A program made the translations under genes and the position numbers. Positions 23,949-30,272 of a DNA stretch of 32,494 bases are shown here, piece by piece; within the stretch, counting starts at the first letter, position 1, and each line of letters begins with the position of its first letter. Origin of the DNA: Ktedonobacteraceae bacterium (lineage in GTDB: Bacteria; Chloroflexota; Ktedonobacteria; Ktedonobacterales; Ktedonobacteraceae); the NCBI GenBank assembly GCA_014896635.1, contig JADBKA010000023.1, positions 1 through 32,494 of the forward strand, read 5' to 3'. The notes beneath the pieces are model-generated. The model was not told the origin of the DNA and did not search any database. It worked only from the letters and a program-made list of their open reading frames with translations.

Positions 23949-24524
23949 TTAATGGCTGAGATCGCGCACTTGCTGCCAGCGGAAGCATTCGGTGATGTGA
24001 TCGTTTACCATGCCAACCGATTGCATAAAGGCGTAGCAGATGGTGGAGCCGACGAAGGAGAAGCCGCGCCGTTTCAGCTCTTTGCTCATCGCGTCCGACT
24101 CTCTGGTACTGGCGGGTACTTCCTGGATGCTACGCCAGGCATTTTGCAGCGGAGAGCCGCCGACAAATTGCCAGATGAAAGCATCGAAGCTGCCGGTCTG
24201 GGCCTGAACGTTTAAGAAGGCGCGCGCATTCTGGATGGCGGCCTGAATTTTCAGCCGGTTTCTGATAATGCCGGCGTCTTCCAGCAACGCCCGCACCTTG
24301 CGCTCATCGTACTGCGCGATTCTGTGCGCATCGAAATCGTCGAAGGCGCGCAAGTATGCAACTCGCCGGTTGAGAATCAATGCCCAGCTCAGCCCCGCCT
24401 GCATGCCTTCGAGAATCAGCATCTCGAAGAGCTTGCGATCATCGTGAACCGGCACTCCCCATTCGTGATCATGGTAATCAAGGTACTGCTGGCTGCCAGA
24501 GGCCCAGGCGCATCGCCGTAACAT
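23949..24524 (-). CDS. tag: DNA-3-methyladenine glycosylase I
   Basis: A 191-residue enzyme of standard Tag length that removes 3-methyladenine from DNA in base-excision repair. The structural zinc ligands are visible as C5 (RRCAWA), H18 (DYHDHEWG) and H176 and C180 (NDHITECFRW). The catalytic-site glutamate is E39 in LILEGMQAGLSW, followed by the HhH-like region LLEDAGIIRNRLKIQAAIQNARAF. The best ribosome site (AAGGAG) is about 15 nt from the ATG, with a closer GGGAAG directly at it. It converges with the QueA-like gene and is probably monocistronic. Confidence 0.93.
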   Translation of the reverse strand: MLRRCAWASGSQQYLDYHDHEWGVPVHDDRKLFEMLILEGMQAGLSWALILNRRVAYLRAFDDFDAHRIAQYDERKVRALLEDAGIIRNRLKIQAAIQNARAFLNVQAQTGSFDAFIWQFVGGSPLQNAWRSIQEVPASTRESDAMSKELKRRGFSFVGSTICYAFMQSVGMVNDHITECFRWQQVRDLSH

Positions 24525-24769
24525 CTTCCCGGTGAATCGCTCCTTTTTCGTTTGCTTGTGATAGCAATTATATCAGGAAATGCCGACCTCCTTCATCGCT
24601 GGAACTTCTCCGACTGCCGGGCATTGATCAGTCGCAACCAGAGCCGGGCAACACCAGCAACACACCACCTCACTGTGGTATACTGTTGAAAAGACCCTTC
24701 AACCCCGGTAGAGATCAAAAAGAAAAGGGATTAGAAATGGCCCTACTCCCCCTACCCCTTCTCCCTGTA

Positions 24770-24844
24770 ATGAGTATGAAAGCGTACCTCCACCTGAGCC
24801 GGAACAGTACAGAAACGCGCTATGAATATATCGATGGATATGGA
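24770..24844 (+). pseudogene. Fragment resembling the N-terminus of a Uma2 (DUF820) nuclease-like protein
   Basis: The frame reads MSMKAYLHLSRNSTETRYEY then IDGY. Uma2-family proteins begin with a similar EYLxLERxSxxRYEYIDGE pattern. After this the similarity stops and the frame runs on to 24982 without recognisable sequence. It is a decayed remnant. Uma2 genes are abundant and often broken in cyanobacteria and Chloroflexota. The call rests on motif recognition of about 20 residues. Confidence 0.4.
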
Positions 24845-24945
24845 ATCTGGAGAAATTCTTTACACTTCTCTGAATTTCTTCTGATATTTTTCCATTACGC
24901 TACAAGCAGGTGTGACAGAGTGGGTCACAGGCCCTGCCGCACGGC

Positions 24946-24980
24946 CAGAGACCTGTCTTGCAACAGGTCTCTGCCTTTTT
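24946..24980 (+). terminator. Rho-independent terminator
   Basis: CAGAGACCTG (24946-24955) pairs perfectly with CAGGTCTCTG (24964-24973) around TCTTGCAA, and five Ts follow at 24976-24980. The upstream coding sequence is only a relic, so it appears to be a terminator left from a lost gene or serving a short transcript. Confidence 0.8.
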
Positions 24981-24998
24981 AATTGACCTGATCAATAG

Positions 24999-25133
24999 AG
25001 TATAGATACCTCCACCAGCAGCACAATCCACTTGACCGGCAATGGTACCACCGGGAGTCCTGTCAGGCTTAACAACGGGCAGTTTGTAGCGTATAATGCG
25101 ATCCATACCTGTCCGTTGCACAACGAATTGTAA
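24999..25133 (+). pseudogene. Fragment resembling a Rieske [2Fe-2S] protein
   Basis: A 44-codon open stretch without a start reads LTGNGTTGSPVRLNNGQFVA then YNAIHTCPLHNEL before a TAA. Rieske proteins often have GxPVxLxNGQFVAYxAICTHxGC at the first cluster-binding loop. Here the C-T-H box is changed to H-T-C and the second Cys-His box is missing. It is a non-functional remnant, recognised by pattern only. Confidence 0.4.
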
Positions 25134-25210
25134 TCTGTATAGCTACCCGCCGACATCCCAGCAAGGCAACTAACGGGTTATACGTGCTGTAAAATTCGCC
25201 TTTTTCCCTC

Positions 25211-25239
25211 TTGACAAAGAAATAGCTTATAGCTATAGT
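25211..25239 (+). promoter_or_regulatory. Promoter with embedded operator of the XRE gene
   Basis: TTGACA (25211-25216), 17 bp, TATAGT (25234-25239) is a near-consensus promoter. ATAGCT-TAT-AGCTAT (25222-25236) is a perfect dyad filling the spacer and the start of the -10. A protein bound there would block RNA polymerase, which fits autorepression by the XRE protein. Additional ATAG half-sites continue to 25256. Confidence 0.7.
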
Positions 25240-25277
25240 TGATATAGCAGATAGTTATGGAGAGGAGAGAGGCGGTG

Positions 25278-25772
25278 ATGAATCTCGCGGAAAAGATCAG
25301 ACACTTGCGTGAAGTCGAGGGAGAGTTGCGCGGCCTTAACCGGCCTATGACGCAGATAGAGGTGGTACAGGCGATGAACGAAGAGTTAGGAGAGCAGATT
25401 AGCCAGGCATACCTCTCTCAGTTAGAGAGCGGCAAAAGGCTGCACCTGACGGCGAAGAGCCGCGACCTGCTGGCGCGGTTTTTCAAAGTGCATCCCGGCT
25501 ATCTGGTCAGCGATCCACCCGATTATAACACCGATTTGCAGACGGAGATCGCAGGTAGCAACGCAGAACGCCTGCATATCTGGTTACGTGCCAACGCGGC
25601 GGAGTGGACCTCGGAGCCGGACCTGCAAGAACTCCTGGACCTGCTGGCGCTCTCAACAGATCCACGCCGTTACATCCGTCTCTTTCGGCGCCTGATGAGT
25701 CTCTCTTTGCTCGAACTCGAAGCAGTTGTTGACGCGGTAACAACATCTGATAACACGACAGGTGTTGATTAG
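25278..25772 (+). CDS. XRE family transcriptional regulator
   Basis: A 164-residue regulator. The N-terminal helix-turn-helix (~1-75) reads LAEKIRHLREVEG, then TQIEVVQAMNEELGEQISQAYLSQLESGKRLHLTAKSRDLLARFF in outline. The long insert and the ISQAYLSQLESGKR recognition helix resemble the SinR/BldD-like XRE group. The C-terminal half (~85-164) is helical with no named domain. The ATG at 25278 is favoured, with AGAGG close upstream, over the ATG at 25257, which lies in the purine-rich leader. It precedes the membrane module genes on the same strand and may regulate them, although a 160-nt gap with its own dyads follows it. Confidence 0.85.
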   Translation: MNLAEKIRHLREVEGELRGLNRPMTQIEVVQAMNEELGEQISQAYLSQLESGKRLHLTAKSRDLLARFFKVHPGYLVSDPPDYNTDLQTEIAGSNAERLHIWLRANAAEWTSEPDLQELLDLLALSTDPRRYIRLFRRLMSLSLLELEAVVDAVTTSDNTTGVD

Positions 25773-25816
25773 AGATTGTATTTTTGCCAGCAGGCTTCGT
25801 TTATTATAGATGACGC

Positions 25817-25886
25817 ACCTGGCAGGTGAAGAAATAAAAAAGTACATTTCCAGGCTTTACTCAAGGCATCCTGGCAAATCACCAGG
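25817..25886. promoter_or_regulatory. Two dyads between the XRE gene and the membrane operon
   Basis: CACCTG-G-CAGGTG (25817-25829) is a perfect short palindrome, and CCTGG-N7-CCAGG lies at 25870-25886. They stand 50 to 115 nt upstream of the small membrane protein gene. A role as operator or terminator for the XRE transcript is inferred. Confidence 0.35.
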
Positions 25887-25931
25887 GAAATTATAAACGA
25901 GTCCACAACTCGGAAGGAAGGTTCGGGCGTC

Positions 25932-26246
25932 ATGTTCCAGCGCCAGTACGAGACCATTGGCTGTCAGCGATATGCCCCGGGGAGAGGAAAGAGAGTCCAT
26001 GGGCTGTTGCTTCAGCACCCGGTACTGCTGCCGCTCGCCCTGTTGGGCGGTGCGCTGCTCACCGGCATAGCAAGTCTGAATGGGGATAATCTATTTCCTT
26101 TTCTCGCACTCATCAACGTCTCCTCAACCTATCTCTGTCTATCACTGGCTTGTATCCTGGGTACTGCGGGTATAGTCGTCAGTATCATCGGCATCCTCGA
26201 ACATATCGACCGGTCCATACCCGTTGCGATATCTCCAAAGGAGTGA
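25932..26246 (+). CDS. Small two-span membrane protein, unknown function
   Basis: A 104-residue protein not assigned to a family. It has a basic, cytoplasmic N-terminus (1-25, GCQRYAPGRGKR), a first hydrophobic segment (~27-48, PVLLPLALLGGALLTGIASL), a second longer one (~54-90, FLALINVSSTYLCLSLACILGTAGIVVSIIGIL) and a short polar end. GGAAGGAAGG stands about 10 nt upstream of the ATG. The NfeD gene starts 5 nt after its stop, so it is the first gene of the NfeD-flotillin-PspA operon and probably works with it. Confidence 0.7.
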   Translation: MFQRQYETIGCQRYAPGRGKRVHGLLLQHPVLLPLALLGGALLTGIASLNGDNLFPFLALINVSSTYLCLSLACILGTAGIVVSIIGILEHIDRSIPVAISPKE

Positions 26247-26251
26247 AAGCT

Positions 26252-27034
26252 ATGCCAGTAATTGCAACTGATCCACTCTCGTTAGTATTCATTGGCTGTT
26301 TTCTCTTCGGTCTGCTTTTTCTGCTCATCACCGCCCTGCTTGGCGGCCTCACCGGCGATCACGGCATCGGTCATGTCCACGTGGATGGCGGACACATCGG
26401 CGGACACGACCTGGTGCATGCCCATAGCACTCATGTTGCCCATGTCGGCGATGCTGCGAGCCATCATACAGCATCACATGGGGGGGGAGCTGGCGGCGAA
26501 CAACAGGGAACTTTCTCGATCTTCGCCATTGTTAATCCCACTTCTGTTATCCTTTTTTTGCTCGGTTTCGGCTTCTTCGGCTATGTCTTCCACAACGTAC
26601 GCAGCCTGGCGCTGCCATTCGTCTTGTTGTTGGCTGCGCTAGGTGGAGTGGTGATCGCCGGGCTGATTCTCCTGTTGATCAGCCGCATCTTTGGCAGCGG
26701 CCAGGCCACCACCATCCAGGACGTCTCCGACCGCACCGGTCTGCTTGGCAAAGTCAGCCTCACCATTCCCGCAAACGGCCTCGGAGAGATTCTCTATCTC
26801 TCGCCCGGCGGCATGCGCAAAAGCATCCCCGCTCGCAGTGTTGATGGCCGCAGGCTCGAACGCGATCAAGAAGTGGTTGTGGTCAATTATGAAAAAGGTG
26901 TTGCAGAAGTCGATACCTGGGAACATTTTGTCAACCAGGAAGAAGCCGGACAGGTGCAGGGCATCGAAGCGCCCTCTGCTGATGAGCTGGCTGCTTTACG
27001 CTCTCTGCTCGAAGAAGAAAGTAAAAAAGACTAA
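26252..27034 (+). CDS. NfeD-like membrane protein with histidine-rich loop
   Basis: A 260-residue protein: transmembrane segment 1 (~9-32), an extramembrane loop (34-88), two further segments (~94-113 and ~118-146) and an OB-fold domain (~152-225, TGLLGKVSLTI, GMRKSIPARSVDG, VVVVNYEKGVAEV). This is the YuaF/NfeD1b layout whose partner is a flotillin, and the flotillin gene indeed follows. The loop has 12 histidines between residues 37 and 76, which could bind metal ions; this is not a usual feature of the family. The true start is the ATG at 26252, with AAAGGAG 8 nt upstream; an open frame further upstream is not used. The last ~30 residues are acidic and helical. Confidence 0.85.
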   Translation: MPVIATDPLSLVFIGCFLFGLLFLLITALLGGLTGDHGIGHVHVDGGHIGGHDLVHAHSTHVAHVGDAASHHTASHGGGAGGEQQGTFSIFAIVNPTSVILFLLGFGFFGYVFHNVRSLALPFVLLLAALGGVVIAGLILLLISRIFGSGQATTIQDVSDRTGLLGKVSLTIPANGLGEILYLSPGGMRKSIPARSVDGRRLERDQEVVVVNYEKGVAEVDTWEHFVNQEEAGQVQGIEAPSADELAALRSLLEEESKKD

Positions 27035-27075
27035 AATCTTGTTTTTTTGATAATTATTAAAAGGAGTATTCTACA

Positions 27076-28632
27076 ATGGATCTCTTAACGCTTCTGATTG
27101 GTGTTGCCGGCATTGTCGTCGCCGTCATCATCATCATCAGTACGGTTGGCAGGTTGCTGCGCAAGGTTGGCCCGAACCAGGCGCTCATCGTCTACGGTGT
27201 TGGCGGCACCAGAGTGATCACGGGTGGCGCACAACTGGTCATCCCACTGTTGAACCGCGCGCAGGAGTTCTCGCTCGAACTCATGTCTTTCGACGTGGCG
27301 CCGCGCCAGGCTCTCTACACCACTCAGGGTGTGGCAGTCAACGTTGAGGCCGTGACGCAGATCAAAGTGCGCTCAGACGAAGAGAGCATCAAGACTGCTG
27401 CCGAGCAGTTTTTGAGCAAAAGCCAGGAAGAGCGCGAGAATCTGATTCGCCTGGTGATGGAGGGTCACCTGCGCGGCATTGTCGGCCAGCTTACCGTCGA
27501 AGACCTGGTCAAAGACCCGGAGAGCGTGGGCGCGAAGATGCTGCGCACCGTCACGCCCGACATGCAGAAGATGGGCCTGGAAGTCATCTCCTTCACCATC
27601 AAGGATGTGCGTGATGAGAATGACTACATCACCAATATGGGCCGCCCGGAAATCGCTCAGATCAAGAAGGCAGCCGATATCGCCAGCGCCCTGGCGCTGC
27701 GCGATACACAGATCCAGCAGGCTAACGCAGCCCGCGAATCTGCTGTCGCTCGCGCGGCTGCCGACCAGGAGCGTGTGAAGGCTGAAACCGAATCGCTGGC
27801 CTTGCAGGCTGAGTCTCAGCGCAACCTGGCGCTCAAAAAAGCAGCGTTTGATGCAGAAGTCAAGCGCCAGCAAGCAGCCGCCGATAAAGCGTATGATATT
27901 CAATCCAACATCACCCAGCAGCAGGTCGTCACCGAGCAGGTGAGAGTCACCGAAGTCGAGAGACAGGCGCAGATCAAAGTGCAGCAGGCCGAAATCCAGC
28001 GCCGCGAACTCGAACTCCAGGCGACGATCCAGAAAGCCGCCGAAGCCGAGCGGCGCCGCATCGAGACGGTAGCCGAGGCCGAGCGCCAGCGCCTGATCCT
28101 GGAAGCGCAGGGCCAGGCCGATGCCGCCAAAGCGCGCGGTATTGGTGATGCTGAGGCAACTCGCGCTCGTGGTCTGGCCGAAGCCGAGATCGTACGCGCT
28201 CGCGGTCTGGCCGAAGCCGAAGTCATCCGCGCAAAGGGCGAAGCAGAAGCCGATGCGATGAAGGTCAAGGCCGCCGCCTACCACGAATACAACCAGGCCG
28301 CAGTGCTCGACAAACTGCTCACTGGCATGCCGGAGATCGTGCGCGCCATCGCCGAACCGCTCTCGAAGGTGGAGCGAGTGACCATTGTTTCAACCGGCAG
28401 CAGCGACAGCACAGGCAATGGCCACCTGGGAGCCAGCCGCCTCACCGGCGATATCGTCAACATGGTGGCGCAGGTTCCTGCCCTCTTCGAGCTGCTCAGT
28501 GGCACGCGCGTCGGCGATCTGATGAGCCGCGTTCCTACGATGTCTCACCATGATGGCAGCCAGGGTTCAGAAAACTCTCATACGAACGGCACTACCGAGT
28601 CCACAACGCCTGACTCACCATCAGCCAGGTAA
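27076..28632 (+). CDS. floT: Flotillin family (SPFH domain) protein
   Basis: A 518-residue flotillin: N-terminal membrane segment (~4-24), SPFH/band-7 domain (~28-200, VGPNQALIVYGVGG, MSFDVAPRQALYTTQGVAVNVE), then a long Ala/Glu/Arg/Gln coiled coil (~205-405) with the repeated R/KARGLAEAE unit typical of flotillins. A C-terminal domain follows (LLTGMPEIVRAIAEPLSKVERVTIVSTG, ~413-440) and a polar low-complexity tail. Flotillins oligomerise at the inner face of the membrane and organise fluid or lipid microdomains. AAGGAG precedes the start. The order NfeD-flotillin is the same as yuaF-yuaG (floT) of Bacillus subtilis; here pspA replaces yuaI. Confidence 0.93.
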   Translation: MDLLTLLIGVAGIVVAVIIIISTVGRLLRKVGPNQALIVYGVGGTRVITGGAQLVIPLLNRAQEFSLELMSFDVAPRQALYTTQGVAVNVEAVTQIKVRSDEESIKTAAEQFLSKSQEERENLIRLVMEGHLRGIVGQLTVEDLVKDPESVGAKMLRTVTPDMQKMGLEVISFTIKDVRDENDYITNMGRPEIAQIKKAADIASALALRDTQIQQANAARESAVARAAADQERVKAETESLALQAESQRNLALKKAAFDAEVKRQQAAADKAYDIQSNITQQQVVTEQVRVTEVERQAQIKVQQAEIQRRELELQATIQKAAEAERRRIETVAEAERQRLILEAQGQADAAKARGIGDAEATRARGLAEAEIVRARGLAEAEVIRAKGEAEADAMKVKAAAYHEYNQAAVLDKLLTGMPEIVRAIAEPLSKVERVTIVSTGSSDSTGNGHLGASRLTGDIVNMVAQVPALFELLSGTRVGDLMSRVPTMSHHDGSQGSENSHTNGTTESTTPDSPSAR

Positions 28633-28764
28633 TACACAGGTGCGGGACTACTCGTACATCCTGTATGGGCAAAAGGAATATCCCTCGCCCGGTCCTTTCC
28701 AACCCGGCGTCTGCTGCTCCAGCGGCAGACACCGGGCAGCAGCTTGAAACGACGGAGAACATTC

Positions 28765-29640
28765 ATGAATTTGTTGGAGCGTGTGCTGACTCTGCTGCGA
28801 GCCAATCTCAACTCGGTAGTTGAGAAGGCCGACGACCCGGAGAAAGTCCTGCGGCAGCTACAACTGGATATGCGTAACCAGCTCGTCCAGGTGAAAACAC
28901 AGGTTGCCACAGCTATCGCCGAAGGCCATCAGTTGCAAAAACGCAGCCAGGAGAAGAAACTCGAAGAGGATGTGTGGCTGAAAAAGCTCAAGCTGGCGCT
29001 TCAACAGAATAACGACGAGACAGCTCGCACCGCACTTATGCACTATAACGAGATCCACAAACAGACGTTACGCTACCAGCAACAGCAGAAAGAACAGGAA
29101 CAGCTCGTGGTGAATCTGCGCAGTGCGCTGCGCCAGCTTGAGGCGAAAATCTCTGAGGTCGAAACCACTATCGACCTGCTCAAAAACAATCGCCATAACG
29201 CTCTTATCCAGCAGCGAGTCTATGACGAGTTAAACAAGGCAGAAAGCCTGAAAGAGAAAGAGCGCACAGAGCGCGCACGCGATGCGATTCAGGAAGCGGC
29301 AGCTCGTGCTCGTGCGCTGGCCGAACTGCGCCAGCGTGACCTGGAGACGCAGCTTGATCAGCTTTCAAGCGAACAACTGGCCGAACAACAACTTCTGAAA
29401 CTCAAGCAAAAAGCACAGGCAGCTCGTGAGCGTCCGCTGCTCCACGAAGGCAGCCCCCATCCGTCGCCACTCCTGCGGCCCCGGCCACAGAAAAGCGAAC
29501 CGGCACGCAAAGATCAGCCCTCACAGTCCTCACAGCCCGCCACACCTCTTCCGGCACAGTCCCAACCTGCTGCGGAACGTCCTGACACTACCGAGAAAGA
29601 CCTGACCGAGCGTCTCAAAAAGCTGCTCGATACACTCTAA
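28765..29640 (+). CDS. pspA: PspA/IM30 family protein
   Basis: A 291-residue protein starting MNLLERVLTLLRANLNSVVEKADDPEKVLRQL in outline, the PspA/Vipp1 amphipathic helix and helix 1. The coiled-coil core continues to ~residue 222 (EKKLEEDVWLKKLKLAL, ELNKAESLKEKERTERARDAIQEAAARA). It carries an extra Pro/Ser/Gln-rich linker (~225-270) and a last short helix TEKDLTERLKKLLDTL, a C-terminal extension longer than E. coli PspA. PspA proteins form ESCRT-III-like rods on stressed membranes. GGAG is 8 nt upstream of the ATG at 28765. It follows the flotillin gene by 132 nt and probably completes a membrane-protection operon ended by the terminator at 29767-29790. Confidence 0.9.
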   Translation: MNLLERVLTLLRANLNSVVEKADDPEKVLRQLQLDMRNQLVQVKTQVATAIAEGHQLQKRSQEKKLEEDVWLKKLKLALQQNNDETARTALMHYNEIHKQTLRYQQQQKEQEQLVVNLRSALRQLEAKISEVETTIDLLKNNRHNALIQQRVYDELNKAESLKEKERTERARDAIQEAAARARALAELRQRDLETQLDQLSSEQLAEQQLLKLKQKAQAARERPLLHEGSPHPSPLLRPRPQKSEPARKDQPSQSSQPATPLPAQSQPAAERPDTTEKDLTERLKKLLDTL

Positions 29641-29766
29641 CATCGAAGCGGACCACTGGCAGGCTCTACATCGGAGGCTGTTGTAAGGGATCATGGGGTC
29701 GCGGAAGCTCAGGGTAGCGCGCCTGTGGAAGTTCGGGGTAGTGAACTTTGCCTGCCCGGGTTTAAA
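29641..29766 (+). repeat. Imperfect 24-bp tandem repeat after pspA
   Basis: Two units, 29701-29724 and 29725-29748, share the frame GGAAG.TC.GGGTAG and differ mainly by C/T changes. The second unit contains AAGTTC and GAACTT as a dyad. No coding frame uses it. It may be part of the 3' untranslated RNA of the operon. Confidence 0.35.
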
Positions 29767-29790
29767 CCGCAGCGCTTTGCGGCGAGTTTT
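29767..29790 (+). terminator. Probable terminator of the membrane operon
   Basis: CCGCA (29767-29771) pairs with TGCGG (29778-29782) and TTTT follows from 29787. The stem is short but GC-rich, and the position, 127 nt after pspA, is suitable. Confidence 0.5.
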
Positions 29791-29858
29791 CTTCTGTCAG
29801 TGTTGTCCTGTCAATAGTCCGTCTCTGACATATTGAGTGGATACGCCTCTTAGAGCTT

Positions 29859-30009
29859 ATATCAAATCCGGTTAAATAGTGATCATTAGCGTGGGGGTCC
29901 AGGGAGCCGGCACGGCCCTCTGGCGGGGTCCTGCGAAGCCCAGGCGGGTCCCCACACAGTGGGGTGGGTGTCCCCCCCACATCAATCACTTTTTAAAAAG
30001 ATTTGATAT
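29859..30009. mobile_element. MITE-like element, 151 bp
   Basis: ATATCAAATC (29859-29868) and GATTTGATAT (30000-30009) are perfect 10-bp inverted ends. Inward, TTAAA and AGTGAT also recur in inverted order at matching distances, then GTGGGGG. The core (about 29891-29980) is a GC-rich, self-complementary block including GGGTCCAGGG, the inverse of the 10-mer seen at 2408 and 16569. No coding capacity is present. This is the structure of a non-autonomous miniature inverted-repeat element; no target-site duplication was identified. Confidence 0.6.
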
Positions 30010-30016
30010 TATTCGG

Positions 30017-30065
30017 AAACCAGGCTTGAATCTACTTCAATTCAGAGCCGAAACCTGGTTTTCGG
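30017..30065. repeat. Two mutually exclusive stems next to the MITE
   Basis: AAACCAGG (30017-30024) pairs with CCTGGTTT (30054-30061), while CCGAAA (30048-30053) pairs with TTTCGG (30060-30065). They share bases, so only one stem forms. On the minus strand they lie just past the stop of the 39-residue membrane protein gene and could terminate it. Confidence 0.4.
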
Positions 30066-30073
30066 ATAAACTC

Positions 30074-30193
30074 TTAGTGGTTAAAGAGGAGAATAAAAAC
30101 AATGATAACGGCAAGAGCTATAAAAATGCCCACAATGAAAGAAAAGCGATTATTCCTTCGCTCTTCTTCAGTAAGAACGCGCTTCTCACTCAT
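30074..30193 (-). CDS. Small single-span membrane protein (39 residues)
   Basis: A minus-strand frame from the ATG at 30191-30193 to the TAA at 30074-30076 gives MSEKRVLTEEERRNNR followed by FSFIVGIFIALAVIIVFILL (residues 17-36) and FNH. The design is that of a true small membrane protein: a charged, acidic-basic cytoplasmic head, a clean 20-residue transmembrane helix and a very short end. GGACGG stands about 9 nt upstream as a weak ribosome site. It lies 79 nt downstream of the receiver-roadblock gene on the same strand, but behind a terminator, so it is made by read-through or from its own promoter. No family was recognised. Confidence 0.6.
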   Translation of the reverse strand: MSEKRVLTEEERRNNRFSFIVGIFIALAVIIVFILLFNH

Positions 30194-30246
30194 TACACAC
30201 CGTCCGTTTCCAGTGCATTCAAATCAAGAAAAACAAAAAAGGAGGA

Positions 30247-30263
30247 TCGAGGAACGCCCTCGA
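30247..30263 (-). terminator. Terminator after the receiver-roadblock gene
   Basis: TCGAGG (30247-30252) and CCTCGA (30258-30263) form a perfect 6-bp stem with a 5-nt loop. Read on the minus strand it is followed by TCCTCCTTTTTTG. It starts 9 nt past the stop codon. Confidence 0.7.
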
Positions 30264-30272
30264 ATTCTTTTA

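Larger units (their letters stand above)
24525..25256. other. Gene-relic intergenic region
   Basis: No intact gene is seen in 730 bases. The stretch holds an extended -10 (TGGTATACT, 24676-24684), a Uma2-like fragment, a strong terminator and a Rieske-like fragment, then the promoter of the XRE gene. The order promoter, fragment, terminator suggests an old transcription unit that has lost most of its coding sequence. Confidence 0.5.

Noticed and set aside
28120..28260. DNA direct repeats suggesting a repeat array
   Set aside because: They are explained by the repeated R/KARGLAEAE protein unit of the flotillin coiled coil.
27373..28284. 303-codon antisense frame across the flotillin gene
   Set aside because: It is the mirror of the Ala/Glu/Arg-rich coiled-coil repeats. 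Its product is a low-complexity Leu/Gly/Phe string and the sense-strand flotillin is unambiguous.
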